A stretch of DNA of 64,000 bases from CAVWUA01 sp963758025. GTDB lineage: Bacteria > Planctomycetota > Planctomycetia > Isosphaerales > Isosphaeraceae. Below, in pieces: positions 46,962 to 56,592 of this stretch (positions within the stretch are counted from its first letter, which is position 1; the number at the start of each line of letters is the position of its first letter). Under the pieces are notes generated by a model that worked only from the letters and a program-made list of their open reading frames with translations, was not told the origin of the DNA and did not search any database. The stretch is taken from positions 372,001 to 436,000 of the forward strand of contig CAVWUA010000006.1 of assembly GCA_963758025.1 (NCBI GenBank). The letters are read 5' to 3'. The translations under genes were made by a program, and so were the position numbers.

Positions 46962-47991
46962 TCACGCCGGCTTCCCGACACCCGGGGCGCGGATCTCGCC
47001 AGGAACCTCCTGAAAGCTGTCGAGGCATTTCCGCATGGCGGGGGCCAAGTCCTCGAACCGCTTCGATTCCAGGGTGAACTTCGTCTCGTAGTTGAACCGC
47101 TCTCCCTGGAACCGCCGCTCCAGAACGGTCATCGAGAACGGCCCGCGCTGGGTGCGGACGACGGTCTCCAGCGCGGGTTTTCCCGCTTGCTGGACGACCT
47201 TGCAGGAGAGGACCTCACACCCCGGCTCGACCGCGCAGCTCGTCGGGCAGGGTGCGGGCGAGGTCTTCCAGGTCGAGCGGCTCGGGCGGCAGGCCGATGA
47301 CGAGGACGTTGTCGGCCCAGATGCCGTGCGCCTGGCCGTTGGCGTAGAAGAGGGCGATCTCGGCGGGCGCCAGGGCCGGTTTCCAGCCTTCGGGCAGGTC
47401 GAGGGCGAAGCGGAACTCGCGCTGAACCCAGCGGTTCTTGTCCTTGTCGAGCAGGTCGGCTCCGGTGTTCGGCGGGCTGAATTCCGTCGCGGCAACCAGC
47501 TTGTCGAACTGGGGCCGGGCGGTCTTGAGAGTCTCGTCATCGACGTTCAGGAGGAACGTGTACATCTGCCGGTTCGCGATGATGCGGACGCTCAGCTCGT
47601 GCCAGAGCACCCCGGGGGCGGGGCGGAACTGCCGGGCGGTTTCGAGCCGCTCCCCCTGAGGCGTCTTGACGACCTCGTTGCGAACGAGCGTGCCGGGCCT
47701 CCCCCCGCGCTGGTCGTTGGCGTCGATGCGGGTGCGGTACTCGTCGAGGTTCTCGGGGGCCAGGGCCAGCTCGCAGGCGACGACCCCGGGGCGGTCGGGA
47801 TCGGCCTGGGGAATCAGGGCGACGAAGACCCGGTCGTCCCGCTCGCGCAGGGCGATCGTCCAGGCGTCGGGGATCTCCGTCTTCACGCCGAACTTCGGCG
47901 CCTCGAAGGATTCCGCGCTCACCTCCGCGATCGTGGAGAACCCTCCGAGGCCAAGGATCAACAAGCCCAGCAGCGTCCTGACGTGGATCAT
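46962..47991 (-). CDS. Secreted protein with two repeated domains, unknown function (frameshift)
   Basis: About 343 aa after repair. A signal peptide is present ('RTLLGLLILGLGGFSTIAEVSAE'). The first half starts 'FEAPKFGVKTEIPDAWTIALRERDDRVFVALIPQ', and the second half, 'REFRFALDLPEGWKPALAPAEIALFYANGQA', appears to repeat the fold; such 'lP.gW' modules are seen in PsbP/DcrB-like proteins. The frame changes near 47225, with the ending 'VEPGCEVLSCKVVQQAGKPALETVVRTQRGPF...GVGKPA'. It is next to a large unknown protein gene in the same direction, 48 nt apart. Confidence 0.65.
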
Positions 47992-48039
47992 GTCGGTGTT
48001 CCTCTCTGCGAACTCCGCGTTCTCGGCGGTGAGTTGATT

Positions 48040-49879
48040 TCAGTAATCCCGGATATAATCCGCCGCGTACGAGCGGACGGGCTTGCCGTTGAGGACGTGG
48101 AACCGCCGCAGGCGTTCGACGAGCGAGCCGCTGAATCGCTTCAATGGCAGGTGGACGAGCTTGCGGCCGAACCGCCGGGCCAGGCGCCGCCAGGAGGCCG
48201 ACGGGGGGCGGTTGCTGACCAGGGCGACATGCCGCTCCCGACTGTGCAGCAAGCCGGCGGCCAGCAGGCGGTCCTCCAGCGTGTCGGTCATGTTGAGCCG
48301 AGGGTCGGTCCAGATGTCCGGGATCAACCGGGGCGGATACAGGAACATCGCGCCGCCGTACTCCGCCTGCGCGATGCCGGGGCCGATCAGATTCTTCAAC
48401 GGATCGGTGGCGAAGAAGGCCAGGGTCGATTCCTCGGAGTGCTCGGCGTACCAGGTCGCCCGGTTGGTGTAAATCCTCGGATCGGCCGGCGAATCGAACA
48501 GGAAGATGACGACCTCGATCGAGCCGCGGTCCGGCGGGATGACCTTCACGTAAAGGTCCCCCGTGTGCCAGTGCCGCAAGGTCTCGCGCATGTCCAGGCC
48601 GTCCATGACGCTCGTCGTGAACTTCTCCGAGCGGGCCAGGTCCGCCCCCAGCACCGCCTTGGCCTGGTCGCGGACGTGCTGCTGGAAGCTCTCGATCCGG
48701 TCGTCCTCCGGCGGCCACGAACACATGCCGAACGGGTTCCAGCGCTGCCGCCAACGCTTGCGCTCCGGCTCGGCGGGCCGGGGACGCAACTGGCACGATC
48801 GCCACGACAGCGCCTGCCCCGGCAAACGGCTGACCATCGGTGAGACGCCATGCCCTGGCACGTCCGCCTGGTCGATCCCCATGCGGAGTAGATCCGTTTG
48901 TCTCGTCGGCGTAGGGATAGTCGCGGGCCACCTCCGCCACCGTCAGGGCGAGGTCATCACCGACCGTCTGCTGCGCGGCGACCACCAGCGAGTACAGGTC
49001 CGGCGTCAACCGCCGCTCGATCAGGGAGAGGTTGCGGACATAACGGAAATAGATCGAGAGCAGTTGCGGCGTGATCCGCTGCGCGACGCGGGGCAACGTC
49101 CGTCGCAAGCGGTCGCGGGCCTCGATGAGCAGTTCCTTGACGCCATCGACCGAGAGGTTGTCGTCGGGCGTCAGCTCGCGGCGCCCCCGCTCGTAGAGAC
49201 CAGTCACGAACGGAAGCTCCCCCAGCAGGAAGATCAGCGTCTTCGGATCGACGCCATACGTGGCGATCGGCGCGAAGAACGGCTCCGGCTCCGTTGCGGC
49301 CAATCGCCGCCGGTACGCGTCCCTGATCCAGGGCCAATCCAGCAGCGAGCAGACGAGCAGGATCGAGCGATACTCCCGCTCCAGGGCATGCAGCCGATCG
49401 GCCATCCAGGCGATGCGATCGGCGTGCTGGCCGGGCGCGGGGGGCGGGATCGCCGGCAGAACGGCCGCCGCGAACGCCTCGGGACGGACGCGCTTCAGGG
49501 CATAGGGGTCGGGGAAATGGCTGTGCTGGGCCTCGAACCGGGGCGTTTCCAGGTCGATGAACTCCCGAGCGATCCGCTCCCTCAGGGCCGTGCGAATCGC
49601 CGCGATCACCCCCTGGCACGGGTCGATCGGCACGTAGCTGAACCCGCCATCGCCGTCGGCGTCGCGCTGAAGGACGGCCGAGATGGCGGGAAGTCCTTCG
49701 ACGGCCGCCTCCACGTCCTCCTGGAACGACGGTGGCAGGGGCAGGGCAACGCAGTCGTAGGGCCTCGCCAGCAGTTCCTCGCGGACCTGCCACGCGAAAT
49801 CGCCCGAGCCGTGGATGATCGGCAAGACCCGGATGCGGGGTCCGATCGTCAGGAAGTCGTCGGCAGTGGAACGGCTCAT
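48040..49879 (-). CDS. Large conserved hypothetical protein, probably planctomycete-specific (frameshift)
   Basis: About 612 aa after repair at about 48885. It starts 'RIRVLPIIHGSGDFAWQVREELLARPYDCVALPLPPSF'. 'YRSILLVCSLLDWPWIRDAYRRRL' and 'LIFLLGELPFVTGLYERGRRELTPDDNLSVDGVKELLIEARDRLR' suggest an alpha/beta core. The second half has 'RHWHTGDLYVKVIPPDRGSIEVVIFLFDSP' and 'NRATWYAEHSEESTLAFFATDP'. There is no signal peptide or TM helix, so it is cytoplasmic. I recall similar proteins only from planctomycetes, with no experimental role. The frame breaks at 'YPYADETN'. Confidence 0.7.
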
Positions 49880-49916
49880 CGTTGGCGTCTTGGCTCCGCG
49901 AGAACAGGTCGTTACC

Positions 49917-50369
49917 TCACAACTCGGGCAGGTCGCGCTTGCCCGGCCGGGTGGAGATCATGCCCAGAACAAACCCGACGTGACCGGCCACCACCATCAC
50001 CCCGAGGAACACAACCCAGGGCAGGTCCCAGAACTGGAGCATGTTCCCCAGCCCGAGCGACACGATCAACCCGCCCATGGCATAGGAGAGCGTCCAGCCG
50101 ACGACCGCCAGAGCGCGATCACCGCCGAACCACTGAAGGACCAGGACGGCCACCCAGGCCCCGACCGCGACGATGACGGGCAAGCCCAGGAGGAATTCCA
50201 GGGAGACGTCCTTCAGGCCCCGAAAGCCCAGGACCGTGAACTCCAGAAAGAGCGTGAGAAAGAACCCACAGAGCACGCTCCCGAAGATCGCTGAGTTCAT
50301 CATCGCGCGCGTCTCGGGATCATTCGTCGTCTTGTCCGGCATGGCCGCGTGCTCCTTGTCTGCCTTCAT
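49917..50369 (-). CDS. Four-helix membrane protein, unknown function
   Basis: 150 aa from the ATG at 50369, which overlaps the stop of the repaired beta-lactamase-fold gene as ATGA. Helices lie at about 27-46 ('AIFGSVLCGFFLTLFLEFTV'), 55-77, 84-107 and 114-135 ('LPWVVFLGVMVVAGHVGFVLG'). The N-terminus is charged. The family is not recognised. The overlap supports both its start and the repaired reading of the upstream gene. Confidence 0.65.
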   Translation of the reverse strand: MKADKEHAAMPDKTTNDPETRAMMNSAIFGSVLCGFFLTLFLEFTVLGFRGLKDVSLEFLLGLPVIVAVGAWVAVLVLQWFGGDRALAVVGWTLSYAMGGLIVSLGLGNMLQFWDLPWVVFLGVMVVAGHVGFVLGMISTRPGKRDLPEL

Positions 50370-51690
50370 GGCGAAAGAAACCGGGGAAACAGGTCCTTCT
50401 CGGGCCATTGCTTCACCTGGTCGGCGGCGCGGTGTACCAGCGGGTCGATGGCGGCGGCCGGGGCGTTACCGTTGGTGGTTGACTCCCTCGTATTGAACAG
50501 GACGGCCCAGTCCAGACCATCGAACCGGCGGACCAGCAGGGTCGAGGTCCCCGGTAATGACCCGGTGTGCCAGGTATTCGCCCGGCCATCCTTGCCTTGA
50601 GGGCGGACATTCCAGCCGTCCGCGTAATAGGCGGCCTTGGGCTGGTCGTCCGGCTCGAACCCCGCGCAGGCCTGGCGGGCGGGCGAACATCTCCCGGATC
50701 GACTCGCGGCTCAGGATTGTCGGCGCCGGTGCCTCCTCGTCGAACGCCGAGGCGAAGCGAACGAGATCCACCGCCGAGGCGATCCAGCCGCCGTGCGCAG
50801 TCCATCGCCTCCAGGTACCAGGCCCCATACGGCGGAGGAACCGGCTTGCCGACATCCGCGCCGAAGACGCTGGGGGCCGTCTGATCCTCTTTCACGTAGT
50901 AGGCAACCTCTCCCGGCAGTCGGCCCTCCCGAAGCGTCCGGCCGATTCGCATGTCTTGGATGCCCAAAGGGTTCAAGACGTGGGCCTGGACGTAATCCTC
51001 GTAGGATTCGCCCGAGACGGTCTCGACCACGCGACCGAGCAGGCAGTAGCCGAAGTTCGAGTAGGCGAACCGCTCGCCCGGATCGAACTGGAGCGGCTTG
51101 CCGAGCATCGCCCGGATGACCTGGTTTTGATCGGCCGGCGGCTCGGCCCCGGCGGCGCGGGCGAACGGGACCGAACGGAACATCGGGTCGAACGCCTGGT
51201 CGCGATCCCAGCCGCCGGTGTGCCGCAGCAGGTCGTGGATCGTCACCTTCCGCCATCGGGGATCGATGCGGCTCGGTTCGGGCGCCTTCTCTTCCAGCTT
51301 CAGGACATCCACGACCCTGTCGGACAACGTCAATCGCTTCTGCTCGACGAGCTGGAGCACGGCGACGGCCGTGATCGGCTTCGACACGCTAGCGATGCGA
51401 AACAGAGACTCCGGCCGCACCGGCTCGCGCGTGGACAGATCGGCGTAACCGAACCCTCGGGCATACACCAGCCGACCGTTCTTCGTCACGGCCAGGGCGG
51501 CTCCGGGGATCTTGTTCCGGCGCACGAAGTCCGTCATCAGGTCATCGAAGGGACGCAAATTCGGGTCGTCCTCGCCCGAGACGCTCACCCGATCGTTCTC
51601 CGGAAACGGTCCGGCGACGGCCGATCCCAACGTCAAGACGTGGGATAACCCCAGAATCAAGATCCAGCGAATAAGGCGGTGTGCGCTCAT
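50366..51690 (-). CDS. Class C beta-lactamase-fold serine hydrolase, secreted (frameshifts)
   Basis: About 440 aa after repair. A signal peptide is present ('HRLIRWILILGLSHVLTLGSAVAG'). 'LFRIASVSKPITAVAVLQLVEQ' holds the catalytic SxxK (Ser-Val-Ser-Lys), 'FAYSNFGYCLLGRVVE' the YxN (Tyr-Ser-Asn), and 'DDLMTDFVRRNKIPGAALAVTKNGRLVYARGFGYAD' the opening strands. Frames change near 50795 ('LEAMD' to 'AHGGWIASAVDLVRFA') and near 50690 ('RP' to 'QACAGFEPDDQPKAAYYADGW'). The end 'NTWHTGSLPGTSTLLVRR' contains the HTG triad. Such enzymes act as esterases, D-amino-acid peptidases or cell-wall carboxypeptidases; real beta-lactamase activity is not implied. Confidence 0.85.
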
Positions 51691-51724
51691 GCGACGTCTT
51701 GCTCCTCTCAATCCAGCATGCCCC

Positions 51725-52360
51725 TCAAGCTTTATCCGACGGTATCAGCTCACGGACCGCGATCCGGGCAACGTCGCTTCCTTCGATCACCAGGGGGATC
51801 ATGTCATCCCGCCCGAAATGCTGGACCGTGCGGTAAGAAGCACGCTGCCCCTTGCCGGCCGGCTCGCTGTACACCTCCACCCGGTTCTCGTTCAGGTTGA
51901 CGATCCAGTAGTACGGGATGGCCGCGCGGGCGTAGATCGTCCACTTCCGGCCGCGGTCCTCCAGGTAGCTCGAGACGGAAACCTCCACGACCAGCGCCAC
52001 GTCCTTCGGACCAGGCTTGTGGTCGAGGTAATCGTCGATCTCCCCCCGTATGACCGCGAGATCGGGTTCCGGCTCGCTCAAACGAGGGACTACGATCGGG
52101 TCCTCCTTGACGACGAACCAGCCGGGGGGCAGGGCGCGGTCCAGAAGTCGAAATCCTTTCCGAACCGTGGCAATGTGCAGGTCACTTCTGGTCATCTTGG
52201 TCACGAGCAAGCCGTCGAGCAGCTCGATCGGCGCGTCCTCCTTCAAGATCCCGGCGCGGGCCATCTCGTGATACTGGGTGATGCTCAGCCGGTAGAGGCG
52301 GTCGCCCGGCTCGGCCGACGGCTTGGGCCGGGTGGCGGGCGGCTGGTGGCTCACGGACAT
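51725..52360 (-). CDS. Uma2 family (DUF820) restriction-endonuclease-fold protein
   Basis: 211 aa. The ATG at 52360 has AGGGAG about 8 nt upstream. 'ITQYHEMARAGILKEDAPIELLDGLLVTKM' opens the Uma2 fold. 'PEPDLAVIRG' (PD), 'KDVALVVEVSVSS' (ExV) and 'RKWTIYARAAIPYYWIVNLNENRVEVYSEP' (K and YW..N) are the PD-(D/E)xK-type residues. The family is greatly expanded in cyanobacteria and planctomycetes; its role is unknown. It starts 13 nt after the AAA ATPase gene and probably shares its transcript. Confidence 0.87.
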   Translation of the reverse strand: MSVSHQPPATRPKPSAEPGDRLYRLSITQYHEMARAGILKEDAPIELLDGLLVTKMTRSDLHIATVRKGFRLLDRALPPGWFVVKEDPIVVPRLSEPEPDLAVIRGEIDDYLDHKPGPKDVALVVEVSVSSYLEDRGRKWTIYARAAIPYYWIVNLNENRVEVYSEPAGKGQRASYRTVQHFGRDDMIPLVIEGSDVARIAVRELIPSDKA

Positions 52361-52372
52361 TGGGGGCACTCC

Positions 52373-53341
52373 CTACAGGTCCTCGTCCTCGTCGTCATCC
52401 TCGTCCAGATCCGGGTGCAGCGGATCATCCGCGCCGAAGAACAGGTCGCCCAGCCCCATCGGCGGATGCTGCCCGCCCAGGGCCCGGCGCTTGCGGCGGG
52501 CGAGATCTTCCAGGTCGGCGGCCTCCTCGCCCAGAACGCAAAGGAGCGACTCCCGCCACGCGTCGTCCCGGCTGAGCGGGTGTTCCGGGTCCTGCGCCAT
52601 GCGCTTGATCGCGTAACGCAAGAGGTTGATGCCGTCCCGGGGAGAGAAGTCGAGCTTCAAGGCATGGGCCTGCTGGAGGAACTCGACGGTCAGGGCCAGC
52701 AGGGCCTCCTCGGCGAACGGCAGGTGATAGCGGAGGATCGCCATCTCGTCACCCCTCTCGGGGAAGCTCAGGGCGAGCGTCGGCTGGAGCCGGGAGAGGA
52801 TATAGTCGGGGACCTCGTAGGTCGATTCGTCCTCGTTCATCGTCACGGAACAACGGAAATCCGGGTGCGCGGGGATCGTGATGCCGGCCACGACGCTCTC
52901 GACGTAGCGCCGGTGATCGAGCAAAGGCGCGAGGCTCGCCCAGGACTTCTCGTTCATCCGGTTGCCTTCGTCCAGCACGCAGACCCCGCCGGTGATCATG
53001 GCCGAGACCAGGGGGGAGGCGTGGTAGGCGATCCGGCCCGACTCGGCCAGGACTGGCGTGACCAGCAGGTCCTCGGGACGGGTATCAGCCGTGCACTGGT
53101 TGATGTACAAAGGCTGCCGGCGAAGCCGCGCGGCCGCCATCGCCAGGGTCGTCTTGCCGATGCCTGGAGGTCCCGTCAGGCGGGGTGAGAGCGGCCGGTC
53201 GCTCGGATCGACCACCAGCCAGCAGGCGAGCAGTTGCCTGAGGATCGCGTTCTGCCCGATCCAGTCCTGACCCGTCGTGTCGGGGGCTGAGAGGTGAAGC
53301 GTGATTCCGCCGATCTGAGCGGTCTGCGTCGCGCTTGTCAT
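52373..53341 (-). CDS. MoxR-like AAA+ ATPase
   Basis: 322 aa. The ATG at 53341 has GGAG about 6 nt upstream. Walker A is 'GPPGIGKTT' (58-66), Walker B is 'GGVCVLDEGNRMNEKSWASLAPLLDHR', and sensor-like 'VTMNEDESTYEVPDYILSRLQP' holds the arginine. The C-terminus is acidic ('DLDEDDDEDEDL'). MoxR-type proteins usually work with a VWA partner on protein or metal-centre assembly; none is adjacent here. It is followed by Uma2. Confidence 0.85.
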   Translation of the reverse strand: MTSATQTAQIGGITLHLSAPDTTGQDWIGQNAILRQLLACWLVVDPSDRPLSPRLTGPPGIGKTTLAMAAARLRRQPLYINQCTADTRPEDLLVTPVLAESGRIAYHASPLVSAMITGGVCVLDEGNRMNEKSWASLAPLLDHRRYVESVVAGITIPAHPDFRCSVTMNEDESTYEVPDYILSRLQPTLALSFPERGDEMAILRYHLPFAEEALLALTVEFLQQAHALKLDFSPRDGINLLRYAIKRMAQDPEHPLSRDDAWRESLLCVLGEEAADLEDLARRKRRALGGQHPPMGLGDLFFGADDPLHPDLDEDDDEDEDL

Positions 53342-53542
53342 GAGAACTCCGTGCGGCGAGCATGCCCGGCTTTCCAGAGACCGGACCATCAATCAGGTTC
53401 CAGTTTATCGGGTCGTGCCTCACAGAGCGAGCACCCGCGCCTGCCGATTCATTGCCCCGCGGAGTCGGAGCCGTTACCCTGAGACGCCGACTGTCCGTTC
53501 TGGACAGATCCGACTCCGCGAAGCCACGGAGCTTGTTCTGGC

Positions 53543-54286
53543 ATGGCCACTTCCAGCCCGACACCCGACCCGGCTCCCCTTCCGACCGCTCCCGAAGCCG
53601 AGCGCACGCTCCTCGGCGAGGTCCAGAGGCGGATCATCGGCGGGCTGATCCTGGCCCTGCCCATCGTCATCACGTTCTGGATCATTTACTGGCTCTACAC
53701 GACGCTCCAGAGCCTCGTGCTGAAGCCGATCGCCGCGGCGGTCACGTACCTGCTCGGCTCCCAGGTCGCGGCGGCCCCCCCTTGGTGGTGGGATTCGCTC
53801 GTCGCGCCGGCGATCGGGATCATCGTGGTGCTTTGCGTGCTCTACGTCCTGGGGCTGTTCGTCCACTCCCGCGTCTCGCTGGCGATTTCCTGGATCATGC
53901 TGCGCGTGCCGGTCGTCACGACGATCTACAAGACCGTCAACCAGGTCTTCACGACGATGGCTCCCCAGCAGCGCGGGAATCAGTTCAAGCGGGTGGTGCT
54001 GGTGGAATTCCCTCAGCCTGGGATGCGTTCACTTGGCCTCGTGACCAACTCGTTGCGGGACGCCACGACGCAGAAAACGATCCTCTCGGTCTGCGTCCTG
54101 ACCGGCGTGATGCCTCCGACCGGCTTCACCCTGTTCGTCCCCGAGGAATCCGTCACCGACATCGAGTGGACAGTCAACCAGACCCTCCAGGCCATTGTCT
54201 CCGGCGGGATCACCGCGCCCGACTCGATACATTACTTTCCGGATGCACATACGCTCGCTCAACGGAATGTCGGCCGCTCCGGTTGA
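53543..54286 (+). CDS. DUF502 membrane protein
   Basis: 247 aa, intact. Two TM helices: about 31-57 ('RRIIGGLILALPIVITFWIIYWLYTTL') and 91-115 ('VAPAIGIIVVLCVLYVLGLFVHS'). The downstream soluble domain has 'IYKTVNQVFTTM' and 'FKRVVLVEFPQPGMRSLGLVTN', 'GFTLFVPEESVTDIEWTVNQTLQAIVSGG', all typical of DUF502. The molecular role is unknown, and a link with membrane homeostasis has been suggested for relatives. It is divergent from the AAA gene. Confidence 0.9.
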   Translation: MATSSPTPDPAPLPTAPEAERTLLGEVQRRIIGGLILALPIVITFWIIYWLYTTLQSLVLKPIAAAVTYLLGSQVAAAPPWWWDSLVAPAIGIIVVLCVLYVLGLFVHSRVSLAISWIMLRVPVVTTIYKTVNQVFTTMAPQQRGNQFKRVVLVEFPQPGMRSLGLVTNSLRDATTQKTILSVCVLTGVMPPTGFTLFVPEESVTDIEWTVNQTLQAIVSGGITAPDSIHYFPDAHTLAQRNVGRSG

Positions 54287-54486
54287 ATAAAATCAACAGT
54301 TTGCTACTTGACTTCAAGGTGGAGTGTCCTATGGCCTTGAAATTGGTCCGCATTTCTGATCGAGTATTCAAGCATGTTGTACACTTTTCCTGATCGACCG
54401 GAGCGGCTCAGATCCGGACGACTCTTGCCTGGAGCAGGTTCCACCAACGGCACACACTCTGGTGAACACGATGCGAGTGTCCACCC

Positions 54487-56278
54487 GTGCGAGGAGTCTC
54501 ATTCGTGAGTTCGCATCCCGGATGGCGTCCCCCAGCGAAGCGACGGCCGCTTCGACCCAGTCTTGAGCACCTCGAAGTCCGAAACCTTCTCTCCGCGGGC
54601 ATGCGACCCTTCGACGCGATCGCCCGTCTCCCTCAATCGATGATGTCCCGAACCGCCGCGCTCGGAACCTTGCCTCGTGCCGTCGCGGAATTCCGGAACA
54701 GCGAACGAGCGAGTCAGACCCAGGGTTCGGCCGGGAACGAGATGCCCGGCTGGTCCTGGATGCCGATGATGCGGGAGCTCGCGGTCGCTCGCGGAAGGAG
54801 GGGCATCACGTGGCATCGAACCGCTCCGGATGAAGATGGGTGGCCCCATCGTGCTGGGCGTCTCCGGAATATTCGGCCTCCACGACGAAACCTGGTGGCA
54901 AACCAGCCACAACAGCGACACGAGCCCGGGCTCGGTTCCGGATCAACTGATCGTCTCGTCCCGAGGCCCGGCTCGCCCCTTCGACGGAAGCCCGACCCCC
55001 AGTGGGCAACCGTTCCGCCGGATCATTGCGGACTCCCAGGCCTACTCAGCCAGTGCCGCAACACGACCCACTCCCAATTCGCTGTCGAAGGACATGGCCG
55101 AGAGCCCGGCCGATCAGGCCTACTCGCCGGACATCGTACTGGGCCTGGTCTTCCTTGGCCAGTTCGTCGATCACGACATCACCCTGATGAACGTGACGGG
55201 GCAGGGGCCGGTCCCGGACCCCTCTCTTCCGCTCGACATGCGCAACCCGGCGCTGGACCTCGATTCCGTTTACGGCAAGGGGCCGCACGACCAGCCGGAG
55301 TTCTACACGCCGGACGGCCTGTTCTTCCAGCTCGGGGCCAACGGCCGTGACCTCCTGCGCGACGCCAACGGCAAGGCGATCATCGGCGATGAGCGAAACG
55401 ACGATAACGGCATGCTGGCCATGATCCAGGTGGCCTTCCAGCGCTACCATAACAAGCTGATGACCGAGGCGCTGGACGGCGTGGACCCGAACCGCCTCGG
55501 CCAGAGGCGCAAGGACATGCTCTTCGACCGTGTGCATCGTCAGGTCGTCGCCGTCTATCAAGGCATCGTCGCCAACGAACTCGCCCCGGCCTTGTCGGGC
55601 CATGCGTTGCCGGAGAACGTGGCACCGAACGGTTCCTTGCCCATCGAGTTTTCGTCCGCCGTATACCGTTTGGGGCACTCGCTCGTACCAAACACGGTCG
55701 TCGTCGATCACCAGGGGAACACCAAGAGCCCGGTCGATCCGTCGCTCCGAGGCCCCAACGGCGGCATTCCCTTCGACCTCCTGTTTGGCCCCAATGCCCA
55801 GCACGCGGCGAAGTTTGACGACAAGATCGCCGACGTCATGCGCGTCCTGCTGATCCCGTTCTCTCCGACCGATCCCTCCCAGGGGGACCTGATCGGTGGC
55901 GACTCGCCGAACATCGGCCCCGGCGAGGTCATCAACGGCGTGATGCACCTCGACCTGGTCGAGACAAACATCATGCGGGGTCGGGAGTTGAAGCTGCCGT
56001 CCGGTGAGGAATACCTCGCCATGCTGGACGGCCGGCCGTATGACCCGGCGAAGGACGGCAACACCGACCTGTTCGTGTACATCCTGCACGAAGCGGCCCC
56101 GCTCGGACATCTCGGACGGGTCGGCGCTGACGTGTTCGATAAGGGACTCGGGGGCATCCTCGCGGCCGATCCCTACCGGTACAACAACCCGTCTGTGTTC
56201 ACCCCCCAGCAAATCGAGATGTTCCGCAACGGGACCTTCGAGGGGCTTCTGCACGCGATCGGTGAGCCGGGCTTCTGA
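54487..56278 (+). CDS. Animal-type haem peroxidase with planctomycete LE.R.LLS leader (frameshift)
   Basis: About 596 aa after repair. The leader 'RRPLRPSLEHLEVRNLLSAGM' carries the planctomycete export-type box. A frame change near 54830 joins the leader to the catalytic part. 'LVFLGQFVDHDITLMN' is the distal-His/calcium motif, 'MLAMIQVAFQRYHNKLMTEAL' and 'VHRQVVAVYQGIVANELAPAL' fit the helical core, and 'SSAVYRLGHSLVPNTVVV' is the proximal-His motif of the animal peroxidase (peroxidasin/LPO) family. It oxidises halides or aromatics with H2O2 by family knowledge. It is probably secreted. It is followed by a REP-like dyad and the IS insertion. Confidence 0.88.
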
Positions 56279-56412
56279 TCGGCACGGAGGACTGAGAGGG
56301 GCGTACGAGACGGGCTGTTTGCCAATTGTAGGGACATTGCCCACCTCCACAGAGAAGAGGGAGCGGGAGGGGGTTCCGATAAAGCCAACGGCCCTGGAGG
56401 ACCCCCCTCAAT

Positions 56413-56431
56413 CCCCCCTTGGAAAGGGGGG
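56413..56431. repeat. Short C/G-run dyad downstream of the peroxidase
   Basis: CCCCCCTT-GGA-AAGGGGGG, a perfect 8-bp stem. It belongs to a patch of intergenic repeat sequence (56350-56490). GGAGCGGGAGGGGGTTCCG occurs on both sides of the IS element (about 56360 and 57933). It may end peroxidase transcription. Confidence 0.6.
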
Positions 56432-56490
56432 AAGCCAGGAAACGCCCGTGCGAAGGGGACGCCGGCTCCGCGGACTCTCCCCCTTACCAA

Positions 56491-56510
56491 GCATAGGTAT
56501 GGACACAACT
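56491..56510 (+). repeat. Left terminal inverted repeat of the IS
   Basis: GCATAGGTATGGACACAACT, exact complement of 57903-57922. Confidence 0.93.
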
Positions 56511-56592
56511 TTTCGACCTGGGTAACTTCGATCGGCATGGCTATTACTTTGGACATCTGGACAAACGACACCAGGATCGGTACTGGAAACTC

